Assembly: GCA_900099715.1 (NCBI GenBank)
Contig: FMTG01000010.1
Span: forward strand, 36,529 to 100,528
DNA length: 64,000 nucleotides
Direction: 5' to 3'
Origin: Ruminococcaceae bacterium YRB3002
GTDB lineage: Bacteria; Bacillota; Clostridia; Saccharofermentanales; Saccharofermentanaceae
In this document: one piece after another, positions 28,401-34,163 of the stretch
Layout: each line of letters opens with the position of its first letter
Numbering within the stretch: position 1 is the first letter of the stretch
The notes under the pieces: generated by a model
The model's database searches: none
Told to the model about the DNA's origin: nothing
What the model saw: only the letters and a program-made list of their open reading frames with translations
Translations under genes and position numbers: made by a program

Positions 28401-30528
28401 ACATACAGTCGGCGGTCAGTATATCCCTCTTTATGAGAATATCATCGGCAAGAACAATGTCGGCGGTTTTGTAGGATATATCGGTCCGGATGTTACGCAG
28501 GTCAAGCAGTCCTATTCCACTGCTTCCGTACGAGGTATTAATTATGTAGGCGGTTTTGCAGGTCAGATCTATTCAACCAAGAGCGGTCTTATAGATCAGG
28601 ACTACTGTACGGGATTTGTGCTTCCTGAATTTAGCTCGTCCGATGACAGTGGCAGCACTCAGTACTATGGATCATTTGCAGGGTTTGTGCGTAACGCGAG
28701 CGATGCTGTATTCACCAATTCGAAAGTCGTTGAAGCCATCAACAAGGACATGAGCAAAGTCGGTAATATTACCGCTACGATAGCTGACGGTAAATTAAGG
28801 CTTGCAAAGTGGAACGGATATGGGAACGATCACATCAGGATCAACAAGGATTCCATCTATCATAAGACTGCATTCGATCCTGTGCTCCAGGGCGACGATG
28901 TTGAATTCCCTCTGAGAACATTTATCTCCGTTCAGATCAGCGGTAAGTGGGAAGGCGTTCACTATGGCGACTGGCCTGTTGTTCCTAACGAGGATAGAGT
29001 CATTACTGACAGTAATGTTCTGTTGGCTCAGACGGAGATACCTTATAACGGTTCCAGTGTTGAGCCTGCTGTAACGGTCACGTTTGGCAGTACTGTCCTT
29101 GCGGAAGGTACTGACTACAGGCTCGTTTATTGGAGGAATTACAAGATCGGAACTGCTGCAGTTATCGTAGTAGGAACAGGTGAGTATTACGGAACTGTTG
29201 TTAACTGGTTTGACATCACACAGGCAAGCATCGACGGTGACGACTTTGATATTTCTGTTCCTGAGACGGTTCCTTACAACAATGGCGAACCTGTCACACC
29301 TCCTGTAACTGTTACTTACGGCGACGTTACTCTTGTTAAGGATCGTGACTATACTCTGGAATTCACCAACAATATCGAACCCGGTGAAGCTACTGTTACG
29401 GTCACAGGTCAGGGCAACTATACAGGAACAGCGACTGCGGCATTTACGATTCTGCCGACGTTTACGGTATCATTCGAGACTTACGGCGGAACAGAGATCG
29501 CACCGCAGATCGTAGTATCAGGCGAGAAGGCTGTAAGACCTGCTGATGATCCGACAAGAACAGGTCATACATTTGATGGCTGGTTTGCTGACGATCAGTT
29601 CTCAGAAGAGTTTGATTTTGATGCGGTTATAGATGGCAATAAGACCGTATATGCCAAGTGGATCGCAGAACAGTTTGAGGTATCGTTCGTTACCGGTACA
29701 GGCGCATCAACGGTCGATCCTCAGACGGTTGACTATGGTACGACCGCAACAGAGCCTTCCAAGCCTACGAGAACTGACTACACGTTCATGGGCTGGTATA
29801 CGGATGAGCTTTATACTTCCGCGTATGATTTCGCGACACCTGTAACAGGCGATCTGACGCTTTATGCAAGATGGATAGAGAACCCGATCGTATCGTTCAA
29901 TTCCATGGGCGGATCAGAGGTTCAGAGCATAAGTGTTGAGTACAATACACCTGTGGAGAAGCCTGGTGATCCTACCAGAAGTGAATATACATTCATGGGA
30001 TGGTTTACTGAATACACTTGCGAGGATTCCTCCAAGTATGATTTCAGCACACCGGTAACACAGTCGATCGAACTGTTTGCAGGGTGGAAGAAGACGCCGA
30101 TCGTTACTTTCGATTACGGATTTGATTCTATCGTGATCAGAGTGCCTGTGCCGTATGGAACGAAGGCTGAGGAGCCTGAGGTTGTAAGGCCCGGATATTC
30201 GCTTGACGGCTGGTTCTTCCCGGACGGCAGTGCATATGATTTCGATGAGATCGTGACGGAAGACATCATGATCCATGCAGAGTGGTCAGTATCTCAGACG
30301 TTCGAGATCACCTTCGAGACGAACGGCGGAACACCGATCGATACATTGACTGTACTGTCCGGAAAGACGCTGAATGATTACGATGTTGAGACAACAAGAG
30401 AAGGTTACATATTCAGCGGATGGTATGTTGACCCCGCTCTGTCCAACCAGTTCAGCATGGATACTGAGATCAGAAGAGACTTTACACTGTATGCTAAGTG
30501 GGTTGAAGACCCCAGCCTGCAGGACTGA
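22435..30528 (+). CDS. giant prepilin-type adhesin: pilin N-terminus + GLUG repeats + InlB B-repeats (2697 aa)
   Basis: The N-terminus is a class III (prepilin) signal: a basic leader ending RARHG, then FTLVELVVVITIIAIIAAVG, with Gly at -1, Phe at +1 and Glu at +5, followed by the long pilin helix. Residues ~50-700 are a mixed, unrecognised extracellular region. Residues ~713-2046 hold about 34 copies of a VGGxxG motif every ~40 residues. Its last part is classic GLUG sequence (VGGFVGRFDKGTINNCYC), expected to form a beta-solenoid. Residues ~2188-2338 contain two MBG-like beta domains (DITQASIDGDDF between them). From 2342 to the end there are five InlB B/Flg_new-type repeats (GHTFDGWF, YTFMGWYT, YTFMGWFT, YSLDGWFF, YIFSGWYV). 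No LPXTG or SLH anchor is visible, so pilus incorporation is the likely surface attachment. The start has GGAAGG just upstream. It heads an operon with three small pilin-like genes. Confidence 0.88.
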   Translation: MRLIRTEMNNSSRRRRARHGFTLVELVVVITIIAIIAAVGITALIGYIDQSRYEKNAQNAITVYQAAQTALMQKTSGGLIDPWTDSLVKRKLSSAEQNALIEGLDQENESNHTKLSLTFNPKTTGNPDDKCLYDLLSGYFYDSSVFAGTMAIELDVTATYGNGKVNYSASVLTAFYCEQNNSESGGWDDICLNTKGGGTADGLPYRDKTYRIKTSHVGLFDGTSESVSGPGGILPVALPHTLSYELDGHLIADSTNTGYLFNLRNGETLDVAWAIFDLDEDAPYMDHDENIKIILHTAEGAVFGNASSYGDVELEISKDKMQSFLNSIASRSETTVYESMNNNYYNITRTSKDGLINVDVTVGGSSKGTYSFPMTMTRVIGDGRKGCPDLRKGYYEFRLSLDCMMTRADESVASADRYNAERLFDKTPRNIYATLEGEFTTYLEDGSAKLKKIAHEDAVIAARAIDDPVYFTGMNKVNGVTNYCYFVKPEAAAYDEVDDEENDITGRCIVNTIFGDKKYSSEANGTSWTSAGGNAVITAFRHLYNIRQIESGTVTYRIVSDLDWYINKTGMMTVSEVRVYASQANTNRNNLGYQNVRYRTPATYETSGISIVSFPALNTLKSGQTLTSMSKADGEKFTINNVQMRTASFINKTDLSYGLICKNLGTIYNIYTNNLNLVLVNVKDGTASDYNKICPDTPVTFEFGASIPVDAHPVGGLVGINSGNIGSTVLTDDNVNTIRMSNTIIMTGSYWKANNNCHEVGGVIGTFINSGSMSGVIRFDGSFAVVNGGKDAAGILGDCKRDIGARLVVDGRPTRDAQSEFSLPVNSLTGKKLSCVVIGRGHVGGAIAYIEKCAMTYAPGRELTPDDLSVNSTTGKITFPKMDDEDYMIDVNLPSDSMIVKMGVIGDSSVRHIGGAIGSWLTCSGSYVGIRVNNQGSILATDTSKNVLCGGAIGRETTSSISTVYVDIVNGMNSRVGSLSNTTGPVSTGGAFGLIEGTSATALRSGTLMINAVNDGVIVSRGAANSYGSGGAIGGVTTYVTSPLYISTVNNNQSQIIGTGNNIDNSNGTGGAIGSMPFNNSTTIPTGSVVYAENHGYITGTHRVGGAIGNAARIEGSVYAANYTCVSGKSATVNGGQYVGGAIGSALMSNYGTVQSILHQGAVINGTSFVGGATGKLQGLMQEGGVVRTIVKGTSSVTGSQYLVGGVSGDVRVDGTGSSGLIELKGDSSVPVLTVSGGAEYSAVGGAVGLLRSNVANAVKVSTPTQSGSDRLVILVDGGSEVGGAVGKLRSSKNDSSTPTVVLNNDATAQNINVDISVKLHPNSHIAAGNGGNVGGAVGLIETSGGTFGGHISVSSAAGSSSGGSYILGNGSCVGGAVGHFVKSAPNNVNTASGINVDFSSAAWLIRATGLSNSDEANVGGAVGYFEGAENGNTGTDNTGFPVDVKLGSSTVLSNGSNVGGAIGKNMIHNGVITVSASGSISGFDNVSGGIGYNKSNVTSITTVIAGEVEGNGDNVGGAVGLTERTVRSIDATLNSGADISGNYNVGGAAGRIASEVTDVAITVDSISVKINANKSITGKENLGGAVGIVGSNLITKDLIIKSITAEINTGTPISQKSGSYDTACIGGVIGNHFKGTLNSISLSGTGGSVNPSSANSDAPDRTVKKAALISGKGMYIGGVIGRSGRNTTDGALTNAKLLNLSVTGVGICVVSSDNSQYIGGCIGGCFANIGDNNSTATMNVNTVKTVFSASTYVGGFSGIMRRATTSDIYNVYMKLTVNLSDADIAGRSFVGGAFGELDGAIIRGRIDVVMDNGTRIGDHKGILEAESDEEADTEGCICVNAGGIAGKYQIANGQGTLGKISLNINDNESMIFAGSSDYSGLSVTESNTGVGGVFGQVCGHANNNNACHGNSNCGTDFEAYAYLICPNPEVSVYSANSHVGGFTGIITSGQVKGCFSTAVVKGEGENACVGGFVGRFDKGTINNCYCGGHTVGGQYIPLYENIIGKNNVGGFVGYIGPDVTQVKQSYSTASVRGINYVGGFAGQIYSTKSGLIDQDYCTGFVLPEFSSSDDSGSTQYYGSFAGFVRNASDAVFTNSKVVEAINKDMSKVGNITATIADGKLRLAKWNGYGNDHIRINKDSIYHKTAFDPVLQGDDVEFPLRTFISVQISGKWEGVHYGDWPVVPNEDRVITDSNVLLAQTEIPYNGSSVEPAVTVTFGSTVLAEGTDYRLVYWRNYKIGTAAVIVVGTGEYYGTVVNWFDITQASIDGDDFDISVPETVPYNNGEPVTPPVTVTYGDVTLVKDRDYTLEFTNNIEPGEATVTVTGQGNYTGTATAAFTILPTFTVSFETYGGTEIAPQIVVSGEKAVRPADDPTRTGHTFDGWFADDQFSEEFDFDAVIDGNKTVYAKWIAEQFEVSFVTGTGASTVDPQTVDYGTTATEPSKPTRTDYTFMGWYTDELYTSAYDFATPVTGDLTLYARWIENPIVSFNSMGGSEVQSISVEYNTPVEKPGDPTRSEYTFMGWFTEYTCEDSSKYDFSTPVTQSIELFAGWKKTPIVTFDYGFDSIVIRVPVPYGTKAEEPEVVRPGYSLDGWFFPDGSAYDFDEIVTEDIMIHAEWSVSQTFEITFETNGGTPIDTLTVLSGKTLNDYDVETTREGYIFSGWYVDPALSNQFSMDTEIRRDFTLYAKWVEDPSLQD
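24574..28570 (+). repeat. ~34-copy VGGxxG (GLUG-like) repeat region inside the giant adhesin gene
   Basis: The motif recurs as VGGAIG, VGGAVG, IGGVIG, VGGFVG and similar, at an average of about 39 residues. Early copies favour VGGAVG. Late copies become VGGFxG with Cys-Tyr (NNCYCGG) as in Pfam GLUG. DNA copies are diverged, so this is an old expansion rather than recent slippage. Confidence 0.9.
29461..30510 (+). repeat. five InlB B-repeat-type modules at the C-terminus of the giant adhesin
   Basis: Each ~65-75-residue module has xxVxFxxxGG, then PTRxxYTFxGWY, then FDxxxxVxxDxTLYAKW. The fourth copy (VTFDYGFDS ... YSLDGWFF) is the most divergent. Confidence 0.88.
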
Positions 30529-30533
30529 TGTGA

Positions 30534-30983
30534 ATGGAGCGTAGTATGAAGGACCGAACATCTTTATGGAAGCGCGTGATCAGCAAACTCCGGGATAATG
30601 ACGGAACAAGTCTTATCCTTGTGACTGTCATTGCCATAATCATCGTTACCGGCATTATCATCCTTCGCGTGACCATGAGTTCACTGTGGGCTTCAGCAGA
30701 TAAACAGCTGAGTCAGGATCAGGCATACATGATGGCAACCAGTATGGGCGATTCGATAGATGAGCTTATCAGGAGCGGACAGCTGACTAATCTGGATAGT
30801 GTGAATAACCTTACTGACAACAGTGTCAAAGATGCTATCCCGAATTCAGAGATCAGCGTCAGTGTAACGGAGCAGGGTGGCGGCTATACCGTCATAACTG
30901 TACATGCACGTGTGGCATATTCGGAATATGATTACAGACTGGTGTACTTCAAAGCCGGTTCAACTTATATGAGGCAGTACTGA
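30534..30983 (+). CDS. PilX-like pilin-operon protein (149 aa)
   Basis: Short basic cytoplasmic N-terminus, then GTSLILVTVIAIIIVTGIII, a membrane helix preceded by Gly as in PilX/GspK-like minor pilins, though without the canonical Glu at +5. A C-terminal beta-rich domain follows (EISVSVTEQGGGYTVITVHARV). Either the ATG at 30534 (AGGA 9 bases upstream) or the ATG at 30546 (GGAG 6 bases upstream) can serve as start; the later one is slightly better placed. It lies 5 bp after the giant adhesin stop and one base before the next pilin gene, so all four genes should be one transcript. Confidence 0.75.
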   Translation: MERSMKDRTSLWKRVISKLRDNDGTSLILVTVIAIIIVTGIIILRVTMSSLWASADKQLSQDQAYMMATSMGDSIDELIRSGQLTNLDSVNNLTDNSVKDAIPNSEISVSVTEQGGGYTVITVHARVAYSEYDYRLVYFKAGSTYMRQY

Positions 30984-30984
30984 T

Positions 30985-31296
30985 ATGAATAGTTTATTTC
31001 TTAAGATAAAGGAAAGACTGAATAATAAGTCAGGGGAGACCATGGTAGAAGTTATCGTGGCCTTCACGGTGCTGTCGATAATGATGCTCCTGTTCGCACA
31101 GGGTCTTGCATGGGCAACCAATACAGAGGCAAGGGCAACGAATACACGTAATGATGCGGATAAAGCTATGATAGATCTTCAGGATAAGCTTGCAGGCGTG
31201 AATACGGAGCCCGGCTCACCTCTTCCCGGTGTTCAGATCGATAGATATGTATTCCAGGTAGATGGTCACAATTACGTTGTCTATATCAATGATTAA
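30985..31296 (+). CDS. PilV-like minor prepilin (103 aa)
   Basis: The leader KIKERLNNKSG is followed by ETMVEVIVAFTVLSIMMLLF, a type IV pilin helix with Gly at -1 and Glu at +5. The rest is a short domain ending YVFQVDGHNYVVYIND, smaller than a normal pilin head. Third gene of the adhesin operon. In Gram-negative pili, PilV, PilW and PilX with the tip adhesin PilY1 prime assembly; this set has the same make-up, with the adhesin itself carrying a pilin signal (inference). Confidence 0.8.
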   Translation: MNSLFLKIKERLNNKSGETMVEVIVAFTVLSIMMLLFAQGLAWATNTEARATNTRNDADKAMIDLQDKLAGVNTEPGSPLPGVQIDRYVFQVDGHNYVVYIND

Positions 31297-31310
31297 CGGA
31301 AGGGGAGAAT

Positions 31311-32084
31311 ATGAAGCGGTCTAGCGGCACAGTGCAGAGAATATCATCCAAGAGAGCTATGACTCTTGTGGAGCTTGTTGTTGCTATGGCGCTGACAGCG
31401 ATATTCGCAGCTGCCTGTGTAATGCTGATCCTTCCCGTTGTGAAGATCTATACCCATTCCACTGACCTTGCAAGGGCGCAGCTGCTGGCAGATACTGTCG
31501 CAAACAGCCTCAGGTCAGAGTGTACCGGCAATAATATCAGGTATAAGGGCGACGTGTGGATCACATCCGAAGCCAATGCTAGAATCGACGAAGCTGATAT
31601 AGATCCCCAGACGAGCGGCGATGTTCTCGTGATCAGAAAGACTGATGATTACTGCGAGACGATCGCTTCCAATTATGCGATCAACAGAAGCCTTTACACA
31701 TCAGTATTTGAGAATGATACATCTGAGGAAGATGCCACATATGTAGCAGAGACGGAAGGTATTACATCACGTGCAATCTACAGGATGTTTGCAGGTACCA
31801 CCGGTAGTGAAGCGTCTGCTTCAGGTCATGTCCACTATGGTTACTTCCAGGCTGGTACATCAACCACTTCATCTTATGTGTTCCCGAGAGAGTATTATGA
31901 TTTTACTGATCCTCTCATGTATGCAGCTTATGACAGATATGTAGTTGACCTTCATTTCTCCGGACTCTCTTATCATATTGACAGCGAGGATGAGACTCCC
32001 GCTTACGTGCTGTGTGATATCGAGATCATTCAGCCGGGTGTAGGTACTGTATATACAAGGCAGATAGCGTTACCGTTTAATTGA
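31311..32084 (+). CDS. PilW-like minor prepilin (257 aa)
   Basis: The leader ends SSKRA and is followed by MTLVELVVAMALTAIFAAAC, with Glu at +5. The residue before the cleavage point is Ala instead of the usual Gly. Prepilin peptidases tolerate Ala at -1 with reduced efficiency. The rest is a beta-rich head domain with several Tyr-rich strands. GGGGAG lies about 6 bases upstream of the ATG. Last gene of the operon. Confidence 0.8.
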   Translation: MKRSSGTVQRISSKRAMTLVELVVAMALTAIFAAACVMLILPVVKIYTHSTDLARAQLLADTVANSLRSECTGNNIRYKGDVWITSEANARIDEADIDPQTSGDVLVIRKTDDYCETIASNYAINRSLYTSVFENDTSEEDATYVAETEGITSRAIYRMFAGTTGSEASASGHVHYGYFQAGTSTTSSYVFPREYYDFTDPLMYAAYDRYVVDLHFSGLSYHIDSEDETPAYVLCDIEIIQPGVGTVYTRQIALPFN

Positions 32085-32122
32085 TCATCTGCTGATAGCC
32101 AGAAGTAATGAGATATGCGATT

Positions 32123-32147
32123 GCCGGCTCGAAAATGATGAGCCGGC
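32123..32147 (+). terminator. candidate hairpin after the adhesin/minor pilin operon
   Basis: An 8-bp perfect stem GCCGGCTC / GAGCCGGC with a 9-base loop sits 39 bases after the stop. The following ATTGTTGTGTTGT is T-rich but not a clean U-tract, so termination is plausible rather than certain. Confidence 0.5.
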
Positions 32148-32214
32148 ATTGTTGTGTTGTGCATAAGTTCATTAGCATTGGTATCTTGCTCTTCAGGAGG
32201 GCTGGTGTCCCTCA

Positions 32215-32313
32215 AACTGTACCTGCAGATCAGGTTACGGAGACAGTTACAGGGACAGTCTCTTGAACTGTACCTGCAGATCCGGATACGGAGACAGTTA
32301 CAGGGACAGTTTC
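32215..32313. repeat. two ~50-bp tandem direct repeats in the pilus intergenic region
   Basis: Two copies (32215-32265 and 32266-32313, period 51) share AACTGTACCTGCAGAT, a one-to-two-base variable stretch, and GGAGACAGTTACAGGGACAG. They lie between the minor pilin operon and the major pilin gene, beside a copy of the dispersed CCGTCCCC element. No ORF. Confidence 0.75.
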
Positions 32314-32340
32314 TCCGTCACTGAAATAATGTGACACTTG

Positions 32341-32359
32341 AGGACCGTCCCCATTTCAC
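32341..32359. repeat. partial copy of the dispersed GGAACCGTCCCC element
   Basis: AGGACCGTCCCCATTTCAC matches, with one base missing, the element found complete at 40833-40861 and 47814-47842. Confidence 0.7.
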
Positions 32360-32406
32360 ATTTTACACATTACAGAAAGAACCCGAGAGCTGATGTTCAC
32401 GGACAC

Positions 32407-32437
32407 AAAAAAACAGCCGGGGTGCTGCCCCCGGCTG
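32407..32437 (-). terminator. intrinsic terminator of the major pilin gene
   Basis: On the minus strand, a 9-bp GC stem CAGCCGGGG / CCCCGGCTG with a 6-base loop is followed by seven T. It starts 28 bases after the pilin stop. A textbook rho-independent terminator. Confidence 0.92.
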
Positions 32438-32464
32438 CTGATTGATTAATCAAAACTAACTGGA

Positions 32465-32893
32465 TTAAGCGTTCACGGCTTCCTCCCATTTACCTTCTGC
32501 ACCATTCCACTCATAGACTGCCTTATTAATGGTAACCTTAATGCCTGTGATAGTCAGATCAAGTGTAGCATCAGCTTCATCGGCGAATGTAATATTGCTA
32601 ATATCAAAGTCACCTGAAACCTCACCTGTCAGTTTCTGAATCCTTTCTTTTGTAACCCATGCCTTTGCTTCAGTTGCCGTAGGTGTTGTATCATCTCCAT
32701 AGTACTGAGCTACAACCGCCTGAGCTGCTGTAAGAACTTCGGATGCTGCCTGGTAATCCTTCTTCTTTCTTGCTTCATCGATGTAACCTGTGAGTGCAGG
32801 AATCAGCATAGCTGCGAGGATAGCAAGGATAACGAGTACGACGATGAGCTCAACTAATGTAAAGCCCTTCTTTGTCTTTGTTGTTCTCTTCAT
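32465..32893 (-). CDS. pilA: major type IV pilin, PilA-like (142 aa)
   Basis: The leader MKRTTKTKKG is followed by FTLVELIVVLVILAILAAML, a perfect prepilin motif (Gly -1, Phe +1, Glu +5). The rest of the pilin helix (YIDEARKKKDYQAASEVLTAAQA) and a small beta head follow. A very strong ribosome binding site (AAGGAGGAAAG), its own promoter (32971-32999) and a strong terminator indicate high monocistronic expression, as expected of the pilus shaft subunit. It is transcribed toward the adhesin operon but independently of the assembly genes. Confidence 0.93.
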   Translation of the reverse strand: MKRTTKTKKGFTLVELIVVLVILAILAAMLIPALTGYIDEARKKKDYQAASEVLTAAQAVVAQYYGDDTTPTATEAKAWVTKERIQKLTGEVSGDFDISNITFADEADATLDLTITGIKVTINKAVYEWNGAEGKWEEAVNA

Positions 32894-32970
32894 GTTTCTT
32901 TCCTCCTTCTGAGTTGATAAGAAATAATGTTATACAAACCTAAAATGTTCAATTCTTTGGCTGTAACTAC

Positions 32971-32999
32971 ACTATAAAGCAAATTGAGTCCAATTTCAA
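32971..32999 (-). promoter_or_regulatory. promoter of the major pilin gene
   Basis: On the minus strand, TTGAAA (32994-32999), exactly 17 bases, TATAGT (32971-32976). The predicted leader is about 70 nt long before the pilin ATG. The surrounding sequence is AT-rich. Confidence 0.7.
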
Positions 33000-33085
33000 C
33001 AAAAATGTGGCGAAATTAATCTTTTCTTAATAGTTTGTTCATCAAGTAAACAGCCGGTAAACAAACACCAAACTGGGAAGGCTTC

Positions 33086-33176
33086 ATATTTTGTCCACAA
33101 ACCTCATAAACGCCTCTCTGCCTGACACACTGCATTTATAGACTCCGGCGTCCTCCAGGACATGGGAGAATACGAT
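33086..33176 (-). pseudogene. orphan duplicate of the galT 3' end (91 bp)
   Basis: This matches 34166-34256, the last codons of galT, at 88 of 91 positions and exactly 1080 bp away in the same orientation. The three differences are two silent changes (GTA/GTC, TCA/TCC) and one Glu-to-Asp, and the frame still ends in a stop after ...RFVDKI. It has no start and no upstream galT sequence, so it is a remnant or an attachment-type repeat. It marks the left edge of the 1.08 kb XRE/toxin-like unit. Confidence 0.9.
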
Positions 33177-33182
33177 TCTGGA

Positions 33183-33533
33183 TCAAGTATTATGATATTT
33201 TATTTCTTCGTAGTATTTGATTAGTTTATTGATCGTCGCCTCATCAGATGAATTGATTTCGTTGAGAAGACTGAATAGAACAGGGTTCTCATTCCTCGAG
33301 ACTACAAGCTGATCAGGCGAATCATCACTGGTATCTCCTAATAAATAAGATGATGAAGTGTTGAACGCTTTTGCGATTGCTTCTATAGTCTGCATCGATG
33401 GGGAACGCTCGCCATATTCATAGCGACAATATCCGATCTTTGAAAGGCCGATTTGACGAGCGGCTTCAGCCATAGAGTAGCCCATTCTTATACGGGCTTT
33501 TCTCAGATTAGTTGTGTTAATCTGAATTCTCAT
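33183..33533 (-). CDS. XRE-family HTH repressor/antitoxin-like protein (116 aa)
   Basis: The N-terminal Cro/CI-type helix-turn-helix is clear: RKARIRMGYSMAEAARQIGL, then SKIGYCRYEYGERSPSMQTIEAIAKAF. A ~50-residue acidic C-terminal tail follows. The ATG at 33533 is preceded by AGGGGG. Sixteen more codons upstream would run into the operator and lack a ribosome binding site. It is divergent from the small protein at 33629, with a 16-bp-arm palindrome between them, the usual layout of a self-regulated toxin-antitoxin or phage-type switch. It lies inside the galT direct repeats. Confidence 0.85.
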   Translation of the reverse strand: MRIQINTTNLRKARIRMGYSMAEAARQIGLSKIGYCRYEYGERSPSMQTIEAIAKAFNTSSSYLLGDTSDDSPDQLVVSRNENPVLFSLLNEINSSDEATINKLIKYYEEIKYHNT

Positions 33534-33553
33534 ATTTGTACCCCCTGTTTTAC

Positions 33554-33600
33554 TTGACAGTAACCATTGGATAATATACAATCGTTATCCAATGGTTACT
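33554..33600 (+). promoter_or_regulatory. promoter and perfect palindromic operator between XRE and toxin-like genes
   Basis: TTGACA (33554-33559), 17 bases, TACAAT (33577-33582) drives the rightward gene. AGTAACCATTGGATAA (33559-33574) and its exact complement (33585-33600) flank a 10-base centre. The arms overlap the spacer and the start-site region, so a bound dimer would block transcription. Confidence 0.8.
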
Positions 33601-33628
33601 TTATCATTCGAAGCAAGGAAGTGCAAGT

Positions 33629-34003
33629 GTGAGCAATAAACTGATTAAGATTACATCATTCAATACAATGCTCAATGGATTTTTGGGGACGGAATTCTCA
33701 TCCTTTTCTGTTTATCGATCAAAGGGACTATTAACTCATCTTCTTAAACGCAAGCATTTTGTTGCAGCAAAGTATATAGACTGTTTGCCTGAGATTATTT
33801 CTTCTCCGGATTATATCGGATACCATCAGGGTCATATTGAATTGGTAAAAAGATATAGTGACAATATATTCGTATGCATAAAACTGGATGAAGTCAGGAA
33901 TAAGCATTATGTATCAACAATGTACGATATAAAGGAAGGCAAAATACGATCATATGTTAGATCTGGGAGGTTGATAAAAGTAGAATGGCTTCGACTTGAC
34001 TAA
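33629..34003 (+). CDS. small protein resembling PBECR/barnase-EndoU-like toxin nucleases (124 aa)
   Basis: GTG start with AAGGAAG 7 bases upstream. The features that suggest the phage-barnase/EndoU/colicin-like nuclease superfamily are an early GLLTHLLKRKHF (His in a basic helix), PDYIGYHQG, then KLDEVRNKHYVSTMYDIKEGKI and a basic end (SYVRSGRLIKVEWLRLD). This is a pattern resemblance, not a verified match. It contains Lys/His/Ser/Thr candidates for RNA cleavage. Divergent XRE gene, shared operator and compact size fit a toxin. Base composition is more AT-rich than the neighbours, suggesting transfer. It could instead be an orphan phage protein. Confidence 0.55.
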   Translation: MSNKLIKITSFNTMLNGFLGTEFSSFSVYRSKGLLTHLLKRKHFVAAKYIDCLPEIISSPDYIGYHQGHIELVKRYSDNIFVCIKLDEVRNKHYVSTMYDIKEGKIRSYVRSGRLIKVEWLRLD

Positions 34004-34017
34004 GAACACAAACCATG

Positions 34018-34126
34018 ATAGTTTTACTATATAAGAATTGACGAGCAGGAAAGGCACCCTGCGCTCCCTTAGGGGAACCTGATATGATGGATACGCCGCC
34101 CATCCAATTCTTAATATAGTAACTAT
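34018..34126 (+). ncRNA. structured RNA or hairpin element downstream of the toxin-like gene
   Basis: A 22-23-base outer inverted repeat (34018-34040 with 34105-34126) differs only by small bulges. It encloses three possible inner hairpins: GAGCAGG..CCTGCGCTC, CCC TTA GGG, and GATGG..CCATC. It starts 14 bases after the stop and is followed at once by a terminator, so it would be transcribed with the toxin-like gene. I could not match it to a known riboswitch or ribozyme. A miniature transposable element with terminal repeats is an alternative. Confidence 0.5.
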
Positions 34127-34160
34127 AAGAGCACTCGCTTTTGCGGGTGCTCTTTGTTTG
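34127..34160 (+). terminator. intrinsic terminator closing the toxin-like unit
   Basis: AAGAGCACTCGC (34127-34138), a TTTT loop, and GCGGGTGCTCTT (34143-34154) form a stem with one G-T pair, followed by TGTTTG. It sits 4 bases from the galT stop and can also act on the leftward galT transcript. Confidence 0.75.
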
Positions 34161-34163
34161 AAC

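Noticed and set aside
22435..30528. The giant gene as an assembly artefact of collapsed or expanded repeats
   Set aside because: Repeat copies are diverged at DNA level and the frame is uninterrupted for 8 kb with distinct domains at both ends.
33086..33176. The orphan galT 3' fragment as a small gene
   Set aside because: No start codon or ribosome binding site; it is a duplicate of the end of galT.
34018..34126. Hairpin after the toxin-like gene as an integron attC site
   Set aside because: The ends do not carry the RYYYAAC/GTTRRRY core sites and no integrase is near.
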